Assembly: GCF_020443705.1 (NCBI RefSeq)
Contig: NZ_JAIZZK010000015.1
Coordinates: 1 to 64,000 of the forward strand
DNA: 64,000 bases
DNA from: Clostridium algoriphilum
Lineage (GTDB): Bacteria; Bacillota; Clostridia; Clostridiales; Clostridiaceae
Direction of reading: 5' to 3'
In this document: positions 33,972 through 41,938 of the stretch, one piece after another
How positions within the stretch are numbered: the stretch's first letter is position 1
Layout: every line of letters starts with the position of its first letter
Translations under genes and position numbers: made by a program
The notes under the pieces: generated by a model
What the model was told of the DNA's origin: nothing
The model's database searches: none
The model's input: the letters and a program-made list of their open reading frames with translations, nothing else

Positions 33972-34737
33972 GGTTACCCCTTTTGATTTTATTTCTTATG
34001 TTGTTATTTCTATTATAGCTACTTTAATTTCATTAAATATCATTACCAATATTTACTTTGGACTAACTGCACTTGCTGTCTGGTCATTGATGCCAATTGT
34101 TTTAGATTATGCCTCAATGAGAAGTAAATGGATTTACAACATAATAAATGGTAAGGAAAGAGTATTAATTAAAAATGGTAAGGTTATGGAAGATAATTTA
34201 GCTAAAGAAAAAATGACTGGTCAAGAGTTTCTACAAGAGCTACGTTCTCAAAAATCATTTAATTTGGCGGATGTTGAATTTGCTGTTATGGAGACAACAG
34301 GAGATATAAATGTTAGTTTAAAAGCTGATAAAAAACCCGTTACCTCTTATGATTTAGGAATAAAAGTTGCGTCTAAAAGCGAGCCACAGACAGTTATTTT
34401 AGATGGAAACATATTACGTGAAGGACTTACTAATAGTGGATTAAATCAACGCTGGCTTAAAACTGAGTTAGAAAACAAAGGAGTAGCGCTTGAAAATGTT
34501 TTTATTGGTCAAGTAGATTCTTCAGGTGATTTATATGTGGACCTATTTGATGATTTAGTGCAGGTCCCGAAATCTCAGGTTAAAGAAATGCTATATGCCA
34601 GTATTGAGAAAAGCCAGGCTGACCTTATGTCATTTGCTTTAGAAACAGAAAATAAAGAAGCAAAATCTATGTACTTAAAAGATGCTGATAATTTAGAAAA
34701 TATCATGAAAAAATTAGAACCATACTTATTACGTTAG
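33937..34737 (+). pseudogene. N-terminally truncated DUF421 (YetF-like) protein of the spoVA operon
   Basis: The open frame reads SRVTPFDFISYVVISIIATL... through two helices, then GKERVLIKNGKVMEDNLAKEKMTGQEFL, GDINVSLKADKKPVTSYDLG, and a DUF1657-like tail (SFALETENKEAKSMYLKDADNLENIMKKL). Family members have about 40 more residues with an extra membrane helix at the start. Here that part is replaced by the fragment of the preceding DUF1657 gene in another frame. The first start codons inside (TTG 34087, ATG 34090) have no ribosome binding site. It is probably inactive, although the C-terminal domain is undamaged. It ends 11 bases before spoVAC. Confidence 0.7.
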
Positions 34738-34748
34738 AAGGTGAAATA

Positions 34749-35228
34749 ATGTCTAATATGAAAAAGAAAAAACTAACCCCAGCTCAACTTAAATATGGTA
34801 AATTAGTTAAAGGTATAGAACCTAAAAGGCCTATCCTAAAAAACTGTATTAAAGCATTCTTTGTTGGCGGTATAATATGCACTATTGGGCAATGCTTACA
34901 GTGGGTATTTATTAACTACTTTAACTTTAATGAAAAAACAGCAGTTGGTCCAACTTCAGTAGTTTTAATATTTTTTGCAGCTTTGTTTACTGGACTTGGA
35001 ATTTACGATCATCTTGGTCAATGGGCTGGAGCTGGTAGCGCTGTTCCAATTACAGGTTTTGCTAATTCAATAGCTTCTGCTGCAATTGAGCATAAAAGCG
35101 AAGGATATGTGCTTGGGGTAGCTGGAAATATGTTTAGACTCGCTGGGGCAATCATTGTTTATGGAGTTTTTTCTGCTTTTGTAGTTGCTACGATAAAAAT
35201 TACACTAAAATGGTTGGGGGCGATGTAG
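34749..35228 (+). CDS. spoVAC: stage V sporulation protein AC
   Basis: SpoVAC is a mechanosensitive-type inner-membrane protein that passes dipicolinic acid into and out of spores. The 159-residue sequence has a basic N-terminus (PKRPILKNCIKAFFVGGIICTIGQ, about 26-49) and four helices, with G-I-Y-D-x-x-G-Q-W-A-G-A-G-S-A-V-P-I-T-G-F-A-N between helices 2 and 3, a SpoVAC/SpoVAEb hallmark. AAGGTGA precedes the ATG. spoVAD starts directly after the stop. Confidence 0.95.
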   Translation: MSNMKKKKLTPAQLKYGKLVKGIEPKRPILKNCIKAFFVGGIICTIGQCLQWVFINYFNFNEKTAVGPTSVVLIFFAALFTGLGIYDHLGQWAGAGSAVPITGFANSIASAAIEHKSEGYVLGVAGNMFRLAGAIIVYGVFSAFVVATIKITLKWLGAM

Positions 35229-36230
35229 ATGCTTAAAGGACATCAAACATGGATTTTCGATTCTAAACCTACAATATTAGGTTCTGCAGCCGTCGGTGGT
35301 CCTTTTGAAGGTAACGGTGCTTTAGCTGATGACTTTGATATAATTCATGAGGATTTATGGGTTGGACAGGATAGCTTTGAAAAGGCAGAAAAGGTTCTAC
35401 TTGAACATGCTTGCGCTAGAGCTATAAAAAAATCAGGTATAAAAAATGAAGATATTAATTTTTTTATAAGTGGAGACTTAATGAATCAGATTACCTCTAG
35501 TAGCTTTACTGCACGAACTTTAGGAATACCTTTTTTAGGAATTTTCGGTGCATGTTCGAGTTCAATGGAAGGTTTAGCTATGGCTGCTCAATTGGTAGAC
35601 AGTAAGTCAGCTGATTATGTTATAGCATCTGCTAGTAGCCATAATGCCGCTGCAGAAAAACAATATAGATATCCTACAGAGTATGGTGGTCAAAAGCCTC
35701 CTACTGCTCAATGGACAGTAACTGGTGCTGGAGCTGCGGTGGTTGGCAAAGAAGGGCCGGGACCTAAAATTACGTCGGCTACAATAGGAAGGGTAATTGA
35801 TATGGGTATTTCAGACCCATTTAACATGGGTGCGGCTATGGCGCCAGCGGCTGTAGATACCATTGAAGCACATTTTAGGGATTTAAATATTGATGCCTCC
35901 TATTATGACCTTATCGCTACTGGTGATTTAGGGAAGGTAGGACATGAAATTGCTATTAGTTTATTAAAAAATCACGGTATAGAAATACCATCAGATAAAT
36001 TTACAGACTGTGGACTTCTAATATATAAAAAAGATCAACCAGTTTTTTCTGGTGGTAGTGGGTGTGGATGTTCAGCTACTGTAACTTATGGGCATTTTCT
36101 TAACCGTATGCGACGTGGGGAATTAAAGAGAATACTAATTGTTGCAACTGGCGCTTTAATGTCTCCAATATCCTATCAACAAAAGGAAAGCATACCTTGC
36201 ATTGCTCATGCAGTTTCAATAGAAATGTAA
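35229..36230 (+). CDS. spoVAD: stage V sporulation protein AD
   Basis: SpoVAD binds dipicolinic acid and has a thiolase-like fold. The 333-residue sequence begins GHQTWIFDSKPTILGSAAVGGPFEG and has the thiolase-type nucleophile region GIFGACSSSMEGLAMAAQL (about 108-126), LIATGDLGKVGHEI and the C-terminal GGSGCGCSATVTYGHFL. The ATG follows the TAG of spoVAC at once, so the genes are translationally coupled. The length is normal. Confidence 0.95.
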   Translation: MLKGHQTWIFDSKPTILGSAAVGGPFEGNGALADDFDIIHEDLWVGQDSFEKAEKVLLEHACARAIKKSGIKNEDINFFISGDLMNQITSSSFTARTLGIPFLGIFGACSSSMEGLAMAAQLVDSKSADYVIASASSHNAAAEKQYRYPTEYGGQKPPTAQWTVTGAGAAVVGKEGPGPKITSATIGRVIDMGISDPFNMGAAMAPAAVDTIEAHFRDLNIDASYYDLIATGDLGKVGHEIAISLLKNHGIEIPSDKFTDCGLLIYKKDQPVFSGGSGCGCSATVTYGHFLNRMRRGELKRILIVATGALMSPISYQQKESIPCIAHAVSIEM

Positions 36231-36251
36231 AAAAGAGGTGTGAGTTTATTT

Positions 36252-36605
36252 ATGGAAAAATTTATTTTAGCATTTGTAATAGGTGGTCTGATTTGTGTGC
36301 TTGGGCAGCTTATAATGGATATTTTAAAAATTACTCCTGCACATACTACCTGTACATTAGTTGTAATTGGAGCAATTTTAGGAGGAATGGGTTTATATGA
36401 TCCTCTAGTAAAAATTGCAGGTGCAGGCGCGTTTGTACCTATAAGCAGCTTTGGGAATACTCTTGTAGCAGGGGCTCTAATTGATGCTGAGCAAACAGGA
36501 TTTATAGGCATATTTACTGGTATTTTTAAGACAGCAAGTGCAGGTATTTCTGCTGCTATGATCTTTGGATTTATTGGTGCTATAATATTTAAACCTAAAG
36601 GTTAA
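36252..36605 (+). CDS. spoVAE: stage V sporulation protein AE (AEb type)
   Basis: The 117-residue protein of four helices resembles SpoVAC in G-L-I-C-V-L-G-Q-L, G-L-Y-D-P-L-V-K-I-A-G-A-G-A-F-V-P-I-S-S-F-G-N and T-G-I-F-K-T-A. With SpoVAC and SpoVAD it forms the dipicolinic acid transport unit of the forespore. The GTG at 36240 lies in the ribosome binding site GAGGTG, so the ATG at 36252 is used. Confidence 0.92.
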   Translation: MEKFILAFVIGGLICVLGQLIMDILKITPAHTTCTLVVIGAILGGMGLYDPLVKIAGAGAFVPISSFGNTLVAGALIDAEQTGFIGIFTGIFKTASAGISAAMIFGFIGAIIFKPKG

Positions 36606-36630
36606 ATATATTTGAAGGGAGGTGAAAACT

Positions 36631-36831
36631 ATGACTGTAGGAACTCAAATGCAACAAGCACTTGCTGGAATGCAAAGCGCGTCTGCTACAATGAAGACTT
36701 TTTCTCTAGAAACAGAGGATGAACAAGCAAAAAGTGATTTCGAACAAATCGCAGAACAACTTGATTCTACAATAGACGTTTTAAAGGGAAGACAGAAATA
36801 TATTCAGAAACAAGAACCTCAATATAAATAG
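36631..36831 (+). CDS. DUF1657 small protein of the spoVA operon
   Basis: The 66-residue helical protein shares with the 22588 protein the pattern MKTFSL-E-T-E-D-E-Q-A-K and the end Q-x-Q-E-P-Q-Y-K. GGGAGGTG precedes the ATG at 36631. It closes the operon DUF1657/yetF-spoVAC-spoVAD-spoVAE-DUF1657, which is the order known from the spoVA2mob operon of Bacillus. The function of DUF1657 is unknown. Confidence 0.85.
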   Translation: MTVGTQMQQALAGMQSASATMKTFSLETEDEQAKSDFEQIAEQLDSTIDVLKGRQKYIQKQEPQYK

Positions 36832-36896
36832 TATTAATTAATTTTTAATTGTTATTAAGGATAACAATATTAATGCTAATTAAATAATAAATATGG

Positions 36897-36956
36897 TTAA
36901 AGAATCACATTAAAAAGGGTGTATATCATAAACAACCTTTTTAATGTAATTCTTTA
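36897..36956 (+). terminator. strong terminator of the spoVA operon
   Basis: TTAAAGAATCACATTAAAAA pairs with TTTTTAATGTAATTCTTTAA, with GG/CC at the loop side, over about 22 positions with one mismatch. Confidence 0.8.
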
Positions 36957-37057
36957 ACGTTAATATGTAATGCGATAACCATAAACTAAGAGTCATTACA
37001 ATAAAAATGGTGATATAAAGAAAAAAATATAATTACATATATAAAGGGGAGGATTTA

Positions 37058-38722
37058 GTGAAAAACGAGGAAAGTATAAAGGTTATTCCTTTAGGAGGCC
37101 TTGGGGAAATAGGTAAGAATATAACAGCTATTGAGTACGATGATGAAATCATTGTTATAGACTGTGGTTTATCATTTCCTGATGAGGAAATGTATGGTGT
37201 AGATTTGGTAATTCCAGATATAACTTATTTAAAAAATAATGCAGAAAAAGTAAAAGGCGTTTTTTTAACTCATGGGCATGAAGATCATATAGGAGCATTG
37301 CCATACATTCTAAAACAATTGAATGTACCTATTTATGGTACTAAGCTAACCTTAGGAATAATTGAAAATAAACTAAAAGAGAACAATATGCTTTTAGACT
37401 GTGAGCTTCACAGTGTAAATGCTGGAGACATAATAGAACTACAAAATCTTAAAATTGAATTCATAAGAGTTACTCACAGCATAGCGGACTCCTGTGCTAT
37501 TGCAATACACTCACCATTGGGGGTTATAGTACATACTGGTGACTTCAAAATTGATTTTACCCCTATAGATGGATTAGTCATGGATTTAGAACGTATCTCA
37601 AATTTAGGTAAAGAGGGCGTAATGCTTCTTATGGCGGATAGCACAAATGTGGAACGGGAAGGGCATACTATTTCAGAAAAAGCTATTGGAAAGACTCTAA
37701 CTAGAATACTTTCTAGTGCGCAAGGAAGAGTTATTGTAGCCACGTTTGCTTCAAACATCCATAGAGTGCAGCAGATTGCAGATGCCTCTGTAATGTATGG
37801 TAGGAAAATTGTTTTTAGTGGAAGGAGTATGGAGAACATATCACAAGTAGCTATGGACCTGGGATATCTTCATATACCAGAAGATCACATTATAAGTATG
37901 GATGATATGCGAAATTACTCAAATAAAGACATTACAATAATAACTACTGGAAGTCAGGGTGAACCTATGGCAGGCCTTGCTAGAATAGCTTTTGCCACTC
38001 ATAGAAAAATTTTCATAGAACCAGAGGACTTGTATGTTATTTCTGCATCTCCAATTCCAGGCAATGAGAAGCTTATATCTAGGGTAATAAATGAGTTATT
38101 CAAAAAAGGAGCAGAGGTAATTTATAAGGATTTGGAAGAAGTGCATGTATCCGGTCATGCATATCAAGAAGAATTAAAATTAATTCATGCATTAGTTCAT
38201 CCTAAATATTTTATGCCAGTTCATGGCGAATACAGACATTTGAGGCAGCATGCTAAATTGGCAGAAAAATTAGGTATGCAAGGCAAAGATATATTTACTA
38301 TGGAAACAGGTCAGGTTTTAGAACTTACCAAGGAGGAAGCTAAAGTCACAGGACGGGTACAGACTGGATCTGTATTTGTAGATGGACTTGGTGTTGGGGA
38401 TGTTGGAAGCGTAGTTCTTAGGGATAGAAAACACTTAGCAGAAGATGGCATGCTCACTGTAGTGGTTACATTAGAGCGGGAATCTTATAGTATTATTGTA
38501 GGACCAGATATAATAACTCGCGGATTTATATATGCAAAGGAATCAGATGCATTGATTAATGAAGTAAAGGAGATTGCAAGGATTGAACTTAATAAGTGCT
38601 TAGATAAAAAAATTATTGAATGGTATGTATTAAAATCTAAAATGAAAAAATCCATGGAAAGATATTTATATGAAAAAACAAAGCGTAGACCAATTATCCT
38701 TCCAATTATCATGGAAATATAA
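37058..38722 (+). CDS. rnj: ribonuclease J
   Basis: This is a 5'-3' exonuclease and endonuclease for RNA turnover, of the metallo-beta-lactamase/beta-CASP class. HGHEDH (72-77) binds the two metals; G-D-F-K-x-D, ADSTNVEREGHT and the beta-CASP helicase-like region (SGRSMENISQVA) follow, then the C-terminal domain with HVSGHA and PVHGEYRHL. The 554-residue length is normal. The start is GTG behind GGGGAGG. It stands alone and ends in a bidirectional terminator. Confidence 0.95.
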   Translation: MKNEESIKVIPLGGLGEIGKNITAIEYDDEIIVIDCGLSFPDEEMYGVDLVIPDITYLKNNAEKVKGVFLTHGHEDHIGALPYILKQLNVPIYGTKLTLGIIENKLKENNMLLDCELHSVNAGDIIELQNLKIEFIRVTHSIADSCAIAIHSPLGVIVHTGDFKIDFTPIDGLVMDLERISNLGKEGVMLLMADSTNVEREGHTISEKAIGKTLTRILSSAQGRVIVATFASNIHRVQQIADASVMYGRKIVFSGRSMENISQVAMDLGYLHIPEDHIISMDDMRNYSNKDITIITTGSQGEPMAGLARIAFATHRKIFIEPEDLYVISASPIPGNEKLISRVINELFKKGAEVIYKDLEEVHVSGHAYQEELKLIHALVHPKYFMPVHGEYRHLRQHAKLAEKLGMQGKDIFTMETGQVLELTKEEAKVTGRVQTGSVFVDGLGVGDVGSVVLRDRKHLAEDGMLTVVVTLERESYSIIVGPDIITRGFIYAKESDALINEVKEIARIELNKCLDKKIIEWYVLKSKMKKSMERYLYEKTKRRPIILPIIMEI

Positions 38723-38773
38723 CAACACTTAAGAAGGTTTTAAATCTAAACTAATAGTAATTATTCATAGAAA

Positions 38774-38816
38774 ACAAAGAACTAACAAAATATAACGATA
38801 TTTTGTTAGTTCTTTG
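38774..38816. terminator. bidirectional terminator
   Basis: ACAAAGAACTAACAAAATA and its perfect complement pair around a short loop. It lies between the convergent RNase J and YwaF-like genes and overlaps the latter's stop codon. Confidence 0.85.
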
Positions 38817-39537
38817 TTTTTGTTGTTTTATAAAAGGGTAAATATAGTAGCACGAATAATATATTAATACAAATAATAAATAGAGGTACATATACAAAGG
38901 GATTAGTAGGTATTTGATTTAATAAAGGGAAATTAGGTTTACACCTTAGATAACTGTAGTTTGATTTAAGTAAATAATTTGTAGGTATAGTGATAATAAA
39001 ATATATAATTGTCCATTTGAATGTCCGCTTTAATGAAGTTAAGTTTGGGGTGTAATTATGAACAAACATCATGAAAAATATGGATATAACAATACCGCCA
39101 TGGCATATGAAAAATTGAATAAATACATAGTGTGGAAAAGTATATATAGAAGTGTCATTAAAAAATAAGGCGATACCAGCACCACCTAAGCCCCAAAAAT
39201 AAACTATATCAAATATATTGTGGCTTTTAGTTATAATCATTAATATGCATAAGATTATTGATAACCTACATAGATATAGTGGTAAACATTCTCTTAAAGT
39301 TAATAAGCTATTATCTATATACCAATAATATAAAGAAACTTGATTAACAATTAACGTTGTTCCTAAAATATAAGAATAAATTTTTTCTTTTTTATCATCT
39401 TTTAACTTATACTTCAAAATATATGTTAGATAAATTAAGAATGCAATAATAATTAAACTTATAATATGGGCTGTAGGAAAATGTTTTTGAGCAACGCTAG
39501 TATAATCAGCTCTCCAGTAACTATAAAAAAATTTCAA
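38806..39537 (-). CDS. TIGR02206 (YwaF-like) integral membrane protein
   Basis: The protein is about 243 residues with seven hydrophobic helices. The family pattern is visible in LPLYLCRLSIILC (about 85-98), YFWGLGGAGIALF and F-P-H-Y-V-F-I-Q-F-F-I-C-H-G-G-I. The function is unknown. The frame is open to a GTG at 39546, but that codon overlaps the ribosome binding site GAGGTG. A TTG at 39537 lies six bases after it and is chosen. Confidence 0.8.
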   Translation of the reverse strand: MKFFYSYWRADYTSVAQKHFPTAHIISLIIIAFLIYLTYILKYKLKDDKKEKIYSYILGTTLIVNQVSLYYWYIDNSLLTLRECLPLYLCRLSIILCILMIITKSHNIFDIVYFWGLGGAGIALFFNDTSIYTFPHYVFIQFFICHGGIVISIFFMMFVHNYTPNLTSLKRTFKWTIIYFIITIPTNYLLKSNYSYLRCKPNFPLLNQIPTNPFVYVPLFIICINILFVLLYLPFYKTTKTKN

Positions 39538-39617
39538 AATACTCACCTCATATATATTTTTTAAGTTTATGGGGAATATTATTCACAAATATTTAAAAAA
39601 CAAAAGATAGAAATTTG

Positions 39618-39650
39618 ATAGAACCAAGGCTTGAGTTTCCTTAGTTCTAT
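39618..39650 (+). terminator. orphan terminator, twin of the one at 45805
   Basis: ATAGAACCAAGG / CCTTAGTTCTAT plus TTTTTA. No plus-strand gene ends nearby. Sequence and loop closely match the terminator at 45805-45837, so the two bracket the signalling cluster. Confidence 0.5.
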
Positions 39651-39924
39651 TTTTAGTGTGCCCTGAATGGGTATTTACTCTTCGGTGAAAGTAATGTTGC
39701 TCATTAATCTTATGTTTTTTAAGTAGGAGACATCACTTGCTTTTCTAAATGCAGAGTTTGACGAAAGTTGCGAGTGAATTATTGTGCTAAAAACACTATA
39801 ATTAAAAGTAGTTATGGATATTTGTAGAAATATAACTGTATTAAAGATCAGATAGAGTGATCTAATGGTTAGTATTATGATTAAAGCCATTATTTAAATA
39901 ATTATAAAAAAGGAGATATGCATT

Positions 39925-41787
39925 ATGAAAAATATAATGCCAAATATAAGTATGCATTATAAGAATGATAGTGTTGATAAAAATAAATATATAGGGCAAC
40001 ATGATTTAGAAAAAAAGTTAAATGAAAGAATTATTCAACTTGAAGAGGAGTTACAGTATACCAAGGAATGCCTCCAAACATCAAATGAGGAACATCTTGT
40101 TTACAATGAAGAACTACAGAGTATAAACGAAGAATATCAAGCAGTAAATGATGAATTACTAAAAATCAACACCCAGTATCAATATAAAAATCAAGAACTG
40201 GCTGATCTATACGATGATATGACAAACTATTTAGACAGTGCAGATATTGGAACCATTTTTCTTGATGAAAATCTTTGTATAAGAAAGTTTACACCGAGTA
40301 TTACTAAAGAGATAAACCTTAAGGAGCAGGATATTGGGCGTCCTATGAATCACATATCCAATAACCTGATAAATGATGACTTAAATATGGGTGCAAGCGA
40401 GGTATTGAACAGTCATATGTCGTATGAGAAGGAAATTCAAAGTAAAAATGGAAGATGGTATTTATTGAAATGCGAGCCATACTGTACAGTTGAGAATTTA
40501 ATTAAGGGAGTCGTATTATCTCTTGTGGATATAACCAGAAGTAAGCATGCTGAAATAGAGATGGTTAGGAGCAAGGAGAGGTACGAGCAGTTGGTTGAAA
40601 ATTCTCCTTATTCCATCTATATCATACAGAATGGCAAGTTCTACTTTTCGAATTCAGCAGGAATAAAATTACTGAAAGCAAAAGATCTGAATGAATTAAT
40701 GTTTATACAGTATGCGTATTATTTTAATATTGATGAAGAAGAACTAATCGATAATGGTGTTAATAGCATTCAAATGCATGAAAAAACTATCATACCAAAA
40801 GAGGATAGAATTATTCTGCCCGATGGGACTGTACTCTTAGTAGAAATATCAGCAATGCCACTTCTCTTTGATGGGAGTGCAGCAAAATTATTATTAGTAA
40901 GGGACACTTCTTTTCGGATAAAAGAAAGGCTTTTAGAAGAAGAAAATAAAAAAAACAAGAGGTTATTAGATGAAACTATTTTATCAGAAACTTTAAAGAC
41001 GGAGTTTTTCAGTAACCTTTCCCATGAACTAAGAACGCCCTTAAATGTAATTTTATCTGCCTTGCAGCTTTTGGATACATATGCAAGCGGCAGTGATGTT
41101 AATGATAAAGAAATAAAATTTAAAAAGTATAGTAACATAATGAAACAGAATTGTTACAGACAATTAAGACTTGTTAATAATATGATTGATATTACAAAAC
41201 TTGATGCGGGTTTTTTTGAGTTAACTCTACAGAACTGTAATATCATAAATATTGTTGAGAGTGTTACTATGTCAGTAGCCGAATATATCAAATCTAAATC
41301 CATTGAATTGATTTTTGATACTGATATAGAGGAGTGTATAATACCCTGCGATCCAGAAAAGATTGAAAGAGTGATACTAAATTTACTTGCTAATTCAATA
41401 AAGTTCACAAAACCAGGCGGAAATATAACAGTAAATATGTATGATAAAGGAGAAAATATTATAATATCAATAAAAGATACAGGTATAGGCATTCCAAACG
41501 ATAAGTTAGATATTATTTTCGATAGATTTAGACAGGTAGATAGGTCACTTACACGAAACCAGGAGGGCAGTGGGATTGGATTGTCAATAGTAAAATCCCT
41601 TGTTGAGCTACATGGGGGTAAAATTTCTGTATTGAGTGAATACGGCAAAGGAACAGAGTTTATAATTGTGTTTCCAGTAATAGTACTGCCAGAAGAGAAC
41701 GACATATGTGAAGTATTTGAAGCTGAGTCACAAGAAAGAATTGAGAGAATACATATTGAGTTTTCGGATATCTATTCCTTAAATTAG
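39925..41787 (+). CDS. PAS sensor histidine kinase with CheBR-type coiled coil
   Basis: The order is: a coiled coil (about 28-100; NEEHLVYNEELQSINEEYQAVNDEL), a PAS domain of the CheB-CheR-fusion type (NYLDSADIGTIFLDENLCIRKFTP, about 103-210), a second PAS (about 215-330), HisKA with H367 (SHELRTPLN) and HATPase with N-box (NLLANSIKF), DTGIGIP and GSGIGLSIV. No membrane segment is present, so it is cytoplasmic. The first third is homologous to the end of the next gene product, which suggests that both arose by shuffling from one CheB-CheR ancestor. It lacks a partner response regulator here. AAAGGAG precedes the ATG. Confidence 0.9.
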   Translation: MKNIMPNISMHYKNDSVDKNKYIGQHDLEKKLNERIIQLEEELQYTKECLQTSNEEHLVYNEELQSINEEYQAVNDELLKINTQYQYKNQELADLYDDMTNYLDSADIGTIFLDENLCIRKFTPSITKEINLKEQDIGRPMNHISNNLINDDLNMGASEVLNSHMSYEKEIQSKNGRWYLLKCEPYCTVENLIKGVVLSLVDITRSKHAEIEMVRSKERYEQLVENSPYSIYIIQNGKFYFSNSAGIKLLKAKDLNELMFIQYAYYFNIDEEELIDNGVNSIQMHEKTIIPKEDRIILPDGTVLLVEISAMPLLFDGSAAKLLLVRDTSFRIKERLLEEENKKNKRLLDETILSETLKTEFFSNLSHELRTPLNVILSALQLLDTYASGSDVNDKEIKFKKYSNIMKQNCYRQLRLVNNMIDITKLDAGFFELTLQNCNIINIVESVTMSVAEYIKSKSIELIFDTDIEECIIPCDPEKIERVILNLLANSIKFTKPGGNITVNMYDKGENIIISIKDTGIGIPNDKLDIIFDRFRQVDRSLTRNQEGSGIGLSIVKSLVELHGGKISVLSEYGKGTEFIIVFPVIVLPEENDICEVFEAESQERIERIHIEFSDIYSLN

Positions 41788-41938
41788 ATAGACTCACATA
41801 TATGTATATGTCATAGTTAAAATAAATTAATAAAAAATAATATAGGAAATTAAAAACTATTATACTCCGTTTATAAATATTTTGTTATAATAAGAAGATA
41901 AAATGATGTGTAATTCAATTTGTGAATGGAGGAATATA

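Noticed and set aside
39675-39890. 71-codon minus-strand ORF upstream of the histidine kinase
   Set aside because: No ribosome binding site, low-complexity hydrophobic content, no recognisable family.
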